Assembly: GCA_964561545.1 (NCBI GenBank) | Contig: CAZLQF010000005.1 | Location: 1 to 64,000, forward strand | DNA length: 64,000 bases | Reading direction: 5' to 3' | DNA from: CAZLQF01 sp964561545 | GTDB lineage: Bacteria > Bacteroidota > Bacteroidia > CAILMK01 > CAYYUA01 | Shown: positions 8,374-16,743 of the stretch, in pieces | Layout of the letters: each line of letters starts with the position of its first letter | Position numbering within the stretch: the stretch's first letter is position 1 | Notes under the pieces: generated by a model | Seen by the model: only the letters and a program-made list of their open reading frames with translations | What the model was told of the DNA's origin: nothing | The model's database searches: none | Program-made: the position numbers and the translations under genes

Positions 8374-8712
8374 ATGGCACAAAAAACGTATTATGATCCA
8401 GAAGACCTAAAAAAATTTGGCGAGGTAGGAGACTTTAACCAAGAGCTGGCCGATAAATTTTTTAGTTACTATGAAGATGTATTTAAGGAAGGGGCCTTAT
8501 CGGAAAGGGAAAAAGCTTTAATTGCCCTGGCCGTATCGCATACGGTCCAATGCCCTTATTGCATTGATGCCTACACGGAAAATTCGTTGGAAAAAGGTGC
8601 CAACGAAAAGCAAATGATGGAGGCCGTCCATGTAGCTACAGCCATTAGAGGAGGTGCCTCATTGGTGCATGGCGTGCAGATGATGAATAAGACTAAAAAA
8701 CTATCCATGTAA
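8374..8712 (+). CDS. AhpD/CMD-like protein of the arsenosugar cluster
   Basis: This 112-residue all-helical protein has the carboxymuconolactone decarboxylase/AhpD fold. The redox motif CPYCIDAY lies near residue 55 and is followed by a conserved helix (MMEAVHVATAIRGGASLVHG). Proteins of this size with this motif next to ArsS are annotated as arsenosugar biosynthesis-associated peroxidase-like proteins. They are thought to act in thiol or peroxide chemistry alongside the radical SAM enzyme. It lies 21 bases upstream of arsS in the same direction, so co-transcription is likely. The call rests on the CxxC motif plus the neighbour; its actual reaction is not established. Confidence 0.85.
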   Translation: MAQKTYYDPEDLKKFGEVGDFNQELADKFFSYYEDVFKEGALSEREKALIALAVSHTVQCPYCIDAYTENSLEKGANEKQMMEAVHVATAIRGGASLVHGVQMMNKTKKLSM

Positions 8713-8733
8713 CCATTAAATCAATTAATCATT

Positions 8734-9789
8734 ATGACAAAATCACTAAAGGCACAGGGAAGTCTGGTAGCGGATACCCAATATCAACTGGATGTATTGA
8801 ACGGAGAAATTTTCCAAAACGGTGAATTGCCCCGGTTTAGTGAAAAAATACAAGAAATCAGCGAATATCCGTTAAAGCCTACCGGGATAGAAATTTTCCA
8901 GGTTAATGTAGGTTATATGTGCAACCAGACCTGCAAGCATTGTCACGTAGATGCGGGTCCCGACCGCAAAGAGATCATGTCGGCCGAAGACCTCCAGACC
9001 TGCTTAGAAATTCTGGAGCATAATGAAATTCCAACACTGGATATTACAGGCGGAGCTCCTGAAATGAATCCTCACTTCCGGTGGTTTGTAGAAGAAGCTA
9101 AGAAAAGGGGGGTGAGCGAAATTATAGTGCGTTCCAATTTGACCATCATACTGGCCAATAAAAAATACCATGACTTACCCGAGTTTTTCAAAAAGCATGG
9201 CGTAAGAGTGGCGGCCTCCCTTCCGTACTACCAGCCGGAAAAAACAGATCGTCAGCGGGGAAAGGGAGTTTTTCAACAATCCATTCGCGCACTCAAAATG
9301 TTGAATGAAGTAGGGTATGGCCAAGAAGGCTCAGATCTTTTGTTAGATCTGGTTTACAACCCAAGCGGGGCTTTTTTACCCGGTAATGAGGAGCAGCTTG
9401 AAAAGGATTTCAAAGAAGCCCTTAAAAAAGACCATGATATTGATTTTAATAACCTTTTTACCATCACCAATCTCCCAATAAGCCGGTTTTTAGATTTCCT
9501 CCTCGCAACCGATAATTATGAAGATTACATGGAAAAGTTGGTGGAAGCCTATAACCCCGCAGCCGTTAAAGGCGTTATGTGCAGAAATACCATTTCTGTT
9601 GGATGGGACGGTTACCTATACGATTGCGATTTTAACCAAATGTTAGATATAAAAGTGAATGATCAAGCACCCCAACACATCAAGGATTTTAATCTGGAAA
9701 CTCTGAACAACAGGGAAATTATGATTAGTCAGCATTGTTATGGCTGTACAGCCGGCGCAGGTTCCAGTTGCCAGGGAACCACAACCTGA
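8734..9789 (+). CDS. arsS: Arsenosugar biosynthesis radical SAM protein ArsS
   Basis: This 351-residue radical SAM enzyme has its [4Fe-4S] motif in MCNQTCKHCHVDAGP (CxxxCxxC, near residues 66-73). ITGGAPEMNP follows as the GGE-like SAM-binding motif. The cysteine-rich C-terminus HCYGCTAGAGSSCQG is characteristic of ArsS. ArsS is proposed to transfer the deoxyadenosyl group of SAM to dimethylarsenite on the way to arsenosugars. It follows the AhpD-like partner by 21 bases. ArsM, the methyltransferase expected to make the substrate, is not seen in the window. A hairpin 29 bases after the stop closes the operon. Confidence 0.9.
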   Translation: MTKSLKAQGSLVADTQYQLDVLNGEIFQNGELPRFSEKIQEISEYPLKPTGIEIFQVNVGYMCNQTCKHCHVDAGPDRKEIMSAEDLQTCLEILEHNEIPTLDITGGAPEMNPHFRWFVEEAKKRGVSEIIVRSNLTIILANKKYHDLPEFFKKHGVRVAASLPYYQPEKTDRQRGKGVFQQSIRALKMLNEVGYGQEGSDLLLDLVYNPSGAFLPGNEEQLEKDFKEALKKDHDIDFNNLFTITNLPISRFLDFLLATDNYEDYMEKLVEAYNPAAVKGVMCRNTISVGWDGYLYDCDFNQMLDIKVNDQAPQHIKDFNLETLNNREIMISQHCYGCTAGAGSSCQGTTT

Positions 9790-9818
9790 GCACGCATCCA
9801 AAATCGATAAAATATGAC

Positions 9819-9841
9819 AAAAGCGGGTAATACCCGCTTTT
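9819..9841 (+). terminator. Terminator-like hairpin after arsS
   Basis: A nearly perfect palindrome (AAAAGCGGGT ... ACCCGCTTTT) with a 3-base loop, ending in four T. The symmetric A and T runs would allow it to work in both directions. Confidence 0.65.
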
Positions 9842-9882
9842 AAGCCGGTTTTATGTAATTCAATCAGATGGTTCCTGTGCCA

Positions 9883-10500
9883 TTAAACTTTAACCGAATC
9901 CATTTGCTTAATAATTTACTGCCCGAATTCAGAGCATTTTAATCTGGTAGGGTGCTCCATCTGTCCAGCAAAATTATAAGTAATACGCTCACTGTTAATG
10001 GCTTTCTCAATCTCCTACTGAACTAAATCCTGTGCTTAAAACCAGCCCATGTTTTCCAGCATTCGAGAACAAGAAAGCCTCAAAGAGCCCGGGTTGACAT
10101 TATCCAGGCCGGCATATCCGGATGCAGTACCTTGGATTGCCTCAAATATTTCATGTCAGGAATCGTAATTGATATTAGCGCCTGGGGCGATACCAATCCA
10201 ATCCACCATAGCCACTAAGGCATCGGAGATGTAATACCCGGTAAAGTTCATATTAGCAATGACTGAAAAATCTTTCAGTAAATGATTTGTTGCAAAAAGG
10301 CATTTGCTATAGCATCGCTAACGATAATTTTCTTATCTTCCTTAGCTTGCTTTTTTTCTCTGTTGCAGCTTCTTTTCCTTGTTCGTTTTCAATGCGATAT
10401 CAATCCAAACCAATGAAGAGCTTCTTGCCAAACTCCCGTTTAGCCACTTCAAATCCCCATTGCTGGAAAGCTTTGAGTTTTAAATATGGTTCGGGCATCA
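9883..10500 (-). pseudogene. icd: Decayed NADP-isocitrate dehydrogenase, C-terminal half
   Basis: On the minus strand, frame by frame, the translation follows the C-terminal half of bacterial NADP-isocitrate dehydrogenase. It reads LKAFQQWGFEVAKREFGKKLF, then an in-frame TGA, then NAFLQQI..DFSVIANMNFTG and YYISDALVAM. After these comes the hallmark IGIAPGANINY, then YAGLDNVNPGSL and finally KCSEFGQ-stop-IIKQM. At least three internal stops and several frameshifts interrupt it. The N-terminal half, with the substrate serine motif, is missing. It lies between the arsS terminator and the hybrid kinase. A working icd must be elsewhere if the TCA cycle is complete. The similarity is unmistakable, although the exact edges are approximate. 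Confidence 0.8.
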
Positions 10501-10814
10501 AGTTTCAAACCAAGTAAAAACACGCACTTGTTTGAACAATAAAACAGGTATAAAGAAATGTTGTTTAAATTGTTGGGAATGAAAGAACAAATGAATTTTT
10601 TAGAAACAGGAAAAAATCCTATATGCTACAGCTTTTCTTCTTTGGTTCCGAATTTCAAGTTATTGGATTTTCACGAAATTAATTAAAATTGTTAGTTGTT
10701 AGTCTGGTTTTATTTAGGCCAGCCCAAATATTAAAAAATGGAAAGCTTGTGCTACGTAAACAATGCCTTATAAGCCGTCCCGCTTGGTTCTTAGATTTTT
10801 CAACCCGTTTTAGT
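10501..10814. other. Intergenic region before the hybrid kinase
   Basis: No further isocitrate dehydrogenase similarity could be followed beyond about 10500. The plus-strand frame stays open from 10689 into the kinase gene, but residues coded before about 10815 look unlike a protein N-terminus. The kinase promoter is probably in this stretch. Confidence 0.35.
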
Positions 10815-13436
10815 TTGAAAGAACGTGGATTGAAAAGCTTATTGTTAAGCCTCGCGTTGTTATCCTGTTTGGGAATGGATTTTTCGCAAGAAAGACAAAA
10901 TCCAAGAGCATCTAAAAAAGATTTAAGAGATTCCGTAAAGCAGATAATACCCAAGAATCCCCAAAGAGGTTTGGCGTTAGCCGACTCAGCTTATAAGTCA
11001 GCCAATCAAGAAAACGATTCTTTTCATATTGGGTGGTTTATTAATAAAAGGGGAACAGCCCATTTTTATTTAGGCAACTTGAAAGAAGCGCTTAAGGATT
11101 TTAAGGTTGGTCTGGCAATCGGGGAGCAAGTGGACCGCCCTTTTTTAAAGTACAGTGGTGCAAACAATACAGGTGTTATTTATGACAAATTCGGGAAACA
11201 TGACAGTGCCCTCAAATATTACCAAAAGGCCCTGGCTTTTAGTGATGAGCCTTCACTACAACTTAAAAAGCCTTTCATCCTGAATAACCTGGGCAACCTT
11301 TACAATAGCAAGGGCCAATTCAAAACGGCCTTAAGCTATTACATGAAGGGCATTAATGTTCATAAAAAACGGGATACTGTTATCCCGATTACGTGTAAGC
11401 TTCATCACAACATCGGAGAAGCGCATAGTACTTTAGAAGACTTGGAAAAAGCCAAAGTGCATTATCAAAAGGCCCTAAATTTAAAAGAAAACCCAGGAAA
11501 AGACCGGAAGGCCAATACCTATAGCGCGCTGGCAAATGTTTATTTAAAGCAGGATAGCTTACAGACGGCTGAACATTATGTCAATAAGGGCCTTCGTTTA
11601 CACCGGGAATTGGGGAATAAATACCAATTAACTTCCGATTATAACACTTTTGGAAGATTGGCGATTAAACGCCAAAACCTGGAAAAAGCACTTACCTATT
11701 TGGATTCTGCTTCCCAACTTGCCAACGCTAATTCCTACAATAAATTGGTCAATTACACAAACTTACATAAGGGTGATGCATTTTATCAATTGGGGCAATA
11801 TGATAAGGCAGAAGCCACTTTGAAAAATGCCATAGAAGGGGCCAAAGAAGTAGAAGATCAGAACCTTTTAATGGATATTTATAAGGTTTTAAGGCAAGTC
11901 TACCTAAAGCAGGGTGATACCAAAAGGGCTTACAAAGCTTTGAAAAAAGAAAAACAGGTTGCTACATCGACTTATGTTTCTCGTTATAAAGGAGACCTTG
12001 AAGGAATTCGTTCTCAATATGAGATGCGCCGGCAAAAACAGCAAATTGAGCTACTTAAAAGGAAAAACCGGATTAATGAATTGAAAAGCGAGCGCCAATT
12101 AGATTTTCTTTATGCATTGGGCGGGGGCTTTCTCATTTTGCTGGCCTTAACAGGGACCTTATGGAAATTTTACCGGGATAAAAAACAAACCAATGAGCAA
12201 CTAGCATCCAAAAACAATTTGATTCAACACCAAAACGAAAAGCTTCAGAAGGCACAAGAAAAAGCAGAAGAAGCTTCCCAGGCCAAATCCGACTTCTTAA
12301 CCGCCATGAGCCATGAAATCCGAAACCCTATGAATGGCGTGGTTGGTATGACGGAATTGCTGCAGGATACCAAGCTGGATAATGATCAACGGAGTTATCT
12401 AAATGCCATTCAAAAAAGTAGTGAAACCCTGCTAACAGTCATCAATGATGTGCTGGATTTATCCCGTGCCGAGCGCGGAAAGTTATCCTTTAATTACCAA
12501 AGTTTTGACTTAAATGCCTTGATTCAAGAGGTGGAATCCCTTTTTGCTCAGGATTTAAAAGCTTTCGGGATTGATTTTTACGCGAAAATCGACACGGACG
12601 TACCTGCGACAGTTAAAGGTGATAAAGCCCGAATAAGGCAGGTGTTAATCAATTTAGTCGGCAATGCGAAAAAGTTCGTTAAGGAAGGATATATCCAAAT
12701 AAGGGTTGCTAAGGCTAGTGACACCGACAATGGTATAATATTCAGCGTCACTGACACCGGAAAGGGTATTGGTAAAGAACAGCAGGCATCCATTTTCAAA
12801 GCTTTTGAACAAATCGATAGCCAAAATCAACCTGCTAATACCGGCCTTGGTTTAGGATTAGCCATAAGCCAAAAATTAGTACAGCAAATGGGAGGATACA
12901 TGGACCTGGAAAGTGAGATTGGCCAAGGTGCTACCTTTTACTTCACATTACCACTCCCTAAGGCAAAGGAATCGGAGGCTTTGGATAAATACGATGAAAA
13001 ATTAGGGGCTTCAGACAAGTTTGAGACAAATTTGAGGGAGCAATACCCGCTCTCCCTTTTAATAGCGGAGGATAGCCAGATTAATCAGCGTTTAATTGCG
13101 ACATTTTTGGAGAAATTTGGCTATACCCCCAAGGTAGTAGAAGACGGAGACCAGGCTATTCGTGAAGTACAAGACAGTGATGAACCCTATGATCTCATTT
13201 TTATGGATATCCAAATGCCCAAAAAAGATGGCATGGAGGCCACCCACGTTATAAAACAGGAGCTTAACCTACAGAAGATACCTGTCATTGTAGCGTTAAC
13301 GGCTGACGCCATGGAGGGCGCAGGCGACAAATACCGGGAGGCTGGTATGGACGACTACCTTAGCAAACCCTTCAATGTTACCCAAATTAAATTATTGATA
13401 GAAAAGTGGGGGCAGGAACGGTTGAAAAAGCAATAA
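10815..13436 (+). CDS. TPR-containing hybrid sensor histidine kinase/response regulator
   Basis: The order of parts is: signal peptide (LKSLLLSLALLSCLG), about eight TPR repeats (residues 60-390), a membrane helix near 431-453, a coiled coil, HisKA with the phospho-accepting His500 (MSHEIRNPMNG), HATPase_c (NLVGNAKKF, TDTGKGIG, GLGLGLAIS), and a receiver domain with Asp798 in FMDIQMP and Lys in LSKPF. It lacks a DNA-binding output domain, so phosphate probably passes to another protein. The frame is open from 10689, but only the TTG codons at 10815 or 10830 place the signal peptide at the N-terminus, so I chose 10815. The periplasmic TPR part suggests sensing of an envelope or protein signal. 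The gene stands alone. Confidence 0.88.
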   Translation: MKERGLKSLLLSLALLSCLGMDFSQERQNPRASKKDLRDSVKQIIPKNPQRGLALADSAYKSANQENDSFHIGWFINKRGTAHFYLGNLKEALKDFKVGLAIGEQVDRPFLKYSGANNTGVIYDKFGKHDSALKYYQKALAFSDEPSLQLKKPFILNNLGNLYNSKGQFKTALSYYMKGINVHKKRDTVIPITCKLHHNIGEAHSTLEDLEKAKVHYQKALNLKENPGKDRKANTYSALANVYLKQDSLQTAEHYVNKGLRLHRELGNKYQLTSDYNTFGRLAIKRQNLEKALTYLDSASQLANANSYNKLVNYTNLHKGDAFYQLGQYDKAEATLKNAIEGAKEVEDQNLLMDIYKVLRQVYLKQGDTKRAYKALKKEKQVATSTYVSRYKGDLEGIRSQYEMRRQKQQIELLKRKNRINELKSERQLDFLYALGGGFLILLALTGTLWKFYRDKKQTNEQLASKNNLIQHQNEKLQKAQEKAEEASQAKSDFLTAMSHEIRNPMNGVVGMTELLQDTKLDNDQRSYLNAIQKSSETLLTVINDVLDLSRAERGKLSFNYQSFDLNALIQEVESLFAQDLKAFGIDFYAKIDTDVPATVKGDKARIRQVLINLVGNAKKFVKEGYIQIRVAKASDTDNGIIFSVTDTGKGIGKEQQASIFKAFEQIDSQNQPANTGLGLGLAISQKLVQQMGGYMDLESEIGQGATFYFTLPLPKAKESEALDKYDEKLGASDKFETNLREQYPLSLLIAEDSQINQRLIATFLEKFGYTPKVVEDGDQAIREVQDSDEPYDLIFMDIQMPKKDGMEATHVIKQELNLQKIPVIVALTADAMEGAGDKYREAGMDDYLSKPFNVTQIKLLIEKWGQERLKKQ

Positions 13437-13717
13437 GCTCATAAGGGTAGCCATTAAATTTCGAAGGAGCTTTCTGTTTGACAGCTTCATGAGAATTTTC
13501 CACTTTATAATCTTAATAAATTGCGCGTTATTGCAGAGGACCAGGCGAATTGCTCAAACTTTAACCATGGCCTTTATCCCAGGTTCGAGGGTAAGGTTCC
13601 AAGCGGCCTGAATTTAGCTCTTTTACCATGTTCAATCCTGAACCTTTTTCACTTACCAAAAAGCAAACAATGACCAACCTTAAATGGCTATGAATTAAAG
13701 GGTCCAGATTTTAACCA

Positions 13718-14308
13718 TTAAGTGGCTTCCGCTTTTTGGTTTTTGACTCTACTCTGAAGCATATAGCCGGGAATCAAATAACCAACCAAAACTGACAGTC
13801 CCAATAACAGCAGTTGCCATTCCGGGAAAAATATGCTTATAGCCCCTATAATCCAACTAAAAACACCCCCTACGATCAAGGGTTTATATTTCAAGCAACC
13901 TCCCGAAGTAAAAATGGCCAAACCGATCAAAACCATAATGGAAGGACTGATCAGAAGCTCATTTCCGGTTGAAATGGTAATAAAGAGCATTAACAGCAAA
14001 CTAATCACAAAAGCGCTCCACAAATAACGCTGGACCGTAGCGAAATAAGTCGTCACCTTGCTGGCTCCATCTTTTTTGCTTCCATAAATCATAGCAATAA
14101 TGCCGCCAATGGGCATGATAACAGGCCAAGGCAAAAAAGGATAACTAAACGTTGAGAAATTTAACAAGGCAAAGTGTATCAAACTTGAAGTTAAAACCAA
14201 CCAACCCCATAATAAATAATAAAACCCATTTTCTTTTACACCTGATTTGGCATTTTCAATCATTTGCTCAATAAGCTGAAGGCTTTGTTTTTCGTCAAAT
14301 TGTTCCAT
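13718..14308 (-). CDS. Polytopic membrane protein of unknown function
   Basis: This 196-residue protein starts with a charged amphipathic helix (MEQFDEKQSLQLIEQMI). Five or six hydrophobic segments spanning residues 28-185 follow, and the tail is basic (SRVKNQKAEAT). Proteins of this layout are common in Bacteroidota. They often sit beside a small regulator, but none is adjacent here. No catalytic motif is visible. It is transcribed alone on the minus strand. Confidence 0.65.
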   Translation of the reverse strand: MEQFDEKQSLQLIEQMIENAKSGVKENGFYYLLWGWLVLTSSLIHFALLNFSTFSYPFLPWPVIMPIGGIIAMIYGSKKDGASKVTTYFATVQRYLWSAFVISLLLMLFITISTGNELLISPSIMVLIGLAIFTSGGCLKYKPLIVGGVFSWIIGAISIFFPEWQLLLLGLSVLVGYLIPGYMLQSRVKNQKAEAT

Positions 14309-14822
14309 GGTCTTAGATTTTTGGTTAATGCTTCAAAATTAGTCAAGTTTATAATATAAACCAATTTTTTTTATGAACTTTTTCAGATTTGTCTTCAGCA
14401 ATTTTACTAACAGGTTTTAAAAATGCACTACCTATTTCAAATAAAACTAAAGTTTCTGAATAGCTAACCCCGCTGGAGGGAGAATAGTTAGGGATGAGGG
14501 TGGTCAAAAACATGACGAAAGCTACACATTTGAGATGGATGAAATGAGCTACTTGGTAATTCGTATTAATAATGAATAGGTGTTCAAAGGTTTGGATGGT
14601 ATTTTGGATAAAATTTTAAAGAATTAGGAGTAATGATTCAAAGGGTCCGGTCTTAGTTAGCAAATTTTCAGCTGTTTATCAATGTGGTTTTCTTTATAAG
14701 TAATTTCTTGAGTGTTAAATAGCTGATTTAAAGGGTTTATCTCAAAAGGCCCAAGCTTAAAACTTGTGCTATGCTATTTAGGTCTAATTTCAGGTTCTGT
14801 TGTTTCTTCAATATTGTAATTA
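14309..14822. other. Mostly non-coding stretch with a possible gene fragment
   Basis: No intact gene is seen. A plus-strand frame at 14511-14627 reads like the tail of a protein (HDESYTFEMDEMSYLVIRI, then an in-frame TAG, then VFKGLDGILDKILKN before its final stop). This could be another decayed gene end, but it is too short to identify. The IS4 remnant lies to the right. Confidence 0.3.
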
Positions 14823-15483
14823 TCAAATATAATCGTTCGTTGGTTTATTATCCGTATTGCCTTTAAGCCGTGTTGCAAAATATAGGCGGTGAACCCTCCA
14901 TTGCTTAAACTTTTTGTAATTCACATAAGCTTTAGCCATGGCCAGGAAAGAATCTTCCGGTATATCAATAAGACCAAGAAAATGACGGTCATGCTTTGAG
15001 GCAGTGCCAAAGTCAATAAAGCCAGGCATTCCCTCCCTGTCATTTAGCATGGTGTTGACCTTAATGCCTCATTCCTTTTTGCCACTTAAAGGCATTCGGC
15101 CAGAGGTTTTCATGATATCCTGAAAAAAGGTATGATCGTAAAATCGATTAAATAAATCAGGTTGAGTAACTGTTTATGCAGCTTGCTGTCCGTTGAAAAG
15201 CGGTTGATATTTTTGGTAAAGTTTCTGGGAAATCCGCTCAAAAGCCCCATTTGACAGGGTTTGATTACCATCACTAAGGATACTGCGCATAGGAGGCCTC
15301 CTCAGGCTCAAATGATTGCTTTTATGTTGCCAAGGCCAGCAGGCAGAAAATCACCTCAGGCAATGATTTACAATCGCTAATTTCCGCATATCTAAAGGAT
15401 TTACAGAAAACATCAGCGCCAAAACCGTTGGCAATGGAAATTACATCTTTTTTACTAATGAAGCTGAGGAGTTGAGCAAATAA
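14823..15483 (-). mobile_element. Degenerate IS4-family transposase remnant
   Basis: Minus-strand frames give IS4-type transposase segments in the correct order: FAQLLSFISKKDVISIANGF at the N-terminus, SLRRPPMRSILSDGNQ, VNTMLNDREGMPGFIDFGTA, KHDRHFLGLIDIPEDSFLAM and AYVNYKKFKQW, then LYFATRLKGNTDNK. Frameshifts and stops interrupt them, and only the 75-codon part at 14823-15050 is continuously open. The aspartate expected near FLAMDKAYV is Ala in this copy (FLAMAKAYV). The C-terminal end and any terminal inverted repeats are not recognisable. The element is dead. Confidence 0.75.
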
Positions 15484-15710
15484 TGGTTGATGGCAAAATT
15501 TTTAGATTAGTTCATAGTATTGATCTTTATGCTTAATCGCTAATTTAGCGAGTTAAAGTCGGGGTTTGCTCTCCCGCGTTATTTTTTCTCCGGCCAAAAC
15601 TGGTTTTTAATATTTAAGATCTGATAAAAACATCTTCATTAAAAATTATACCATTCTTAATATTTGTAATTTTTTAAAATTATTGCTTAGTTTGTAAAAA
15701 AATTAAAGCT

Positions 15711-16355
15711 ATGCGTAAACAAACTACACGAAACTCTATTGTATGGATGTTGATGCTGGCCGTATTTGCCGCTCCCATTTTTTTAGGCTCCTGTAACGAT
15801 GACGATGATGACAATGGAAATGGCACCAGCAATCAGAACAACCAAGGTAACAACAATACCAATGTGCCGGATTCAGGTACGTTCAATGCGAAATTTAGTG
15901 GAGATATCAGCCATGAATTCAAAGGTAAAGCTTTTTATAATGACACCTCTTTGTTAACCGACACAGGTTCAAGTGCTTATAAACCCGAAGAGGATGCAGC
16001 CTTGACATTTTCATTACAAACAAAAGAATCAAATAAGGACAGTTCCTCTATTACGGCTATTATACTTAAAAATGAAGACAATAGCCGTGTAGGAAAAGGT
16101 ACTTACAATACCAAAGGTCAACTTGTATTGGAAAATGATATCTTAACCGGCTCTTCGGTGATTGCCAATACCATTAAAGCAGAATCAACAATTTCATCAA
16201 TTGGAGGAGGTTCTGTTGAGATTACATCCAGAAGTGGAAATATAGTAAAGGGAACATTCAATGATGTAAAAATGGTAGCCATCAGTTTTGGTACGGGTAG
16301 CACCGATACGGTTTCCCTTAATGGTTCATTTGCTGCTCGAGAAGCTGATCTCTAA
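15711..16355 (+). CDS. Secreted lipoprotein of unknown function
   Basis: This 214-residue protein has a typical lipoprotein signal ending FLGSC. The lipidated Cys is followed by NDDDDDNGNG and an Asn/Gly-rich linker, which is common for outer-membrane lipoproteins in this phylum. The mature part (residues 60-214) is Ser/Thr/Gly-rich with alternating hydrophobic residues and is probably all-beta. No enzyme motif is seen. It is monocistronic, with a terminator 26 bases after the stop. It may bind ligands or sit on the cell surface, but that is a guess from composition. Confidence 0.7.
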   Translation: MRKQTTRNSIVWMLMLAVFAAPIFLGSCNDDDDDNGNGTSNQNNQGNNNTNVPDSGTFNAKFSGDISHEFKGKAFYNDTSLLTDTGSSAYKPEEDAALTFSLQTKESNKDSSSITAIILKNEDNSRVGKGTYNTKGQLVLENDILTGSSVIANTIKAESTISSIGGGSVEITSRSGNIVKGTFNDVKMVAISFGTGSTDTVSLNGSFAAREADL

Positions 16356-16381
16356 TAACATAATGAATCAAACCTTAAAGA

Positions 16382-16413
16382 AAAGCTGTCAATTATGTAT
16401 TGGCAGCTTTTTT
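16382..16413 (+). terminator. Rho-independent terminator
   Basis: The stem AAAGCTGTCAA pairs with TTGGCAGCTTT (one G-T pair) around a 7-base loop and runs into six T. It ends the lipoprotein gene. Confidence 0.8.
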
Positions 16414-16584
16414 GTTTTAAACTTGGCGCCAAAAAGTGTTGCAAGATTAAGCTTCAAAAAACGCGGATATTTAATTACCAAAATATGGTTTTACTCAAAA
16501 ATTGTTCGAGTCTCAGACTAGAATCGGTTTAAAAGAATAATTGACCTAAGAACCATTTTAAAAGAACTATCATGATTAAATTTA

Positions 16585-16619
16585 GCCCCTGTAGGTTATT
16601 AACTTAGAGGGGCTTTTTA
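16585..16619 (+). terminator. Second terminator-like hairpin
   Basis: The stem AGCCCCT/AGGGGCT with a 17-base loop is followed by a short T run. No gene ends just before it. It is either a backup for the lipoprotein transcript or a remnant of a lost gene. Confidence 0.55.
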
Positions 16620-16743
16620 TGTATCAGAATATGTTTTTAAACCGGTATAATCACCAAATTATCCAAGTTTATTTAATAATATTATTGTTAATGAAAAATT
16701 ATTTATAACTTTCGCCAAATACTGAATATAAAATTAGGGACTT

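Noticed and set aside
10287..10517. 76-codon plus-strand frame
   Set aside because: It is the antisense shadow of the decayed isocitrate dehydrogenase on the minus strand.
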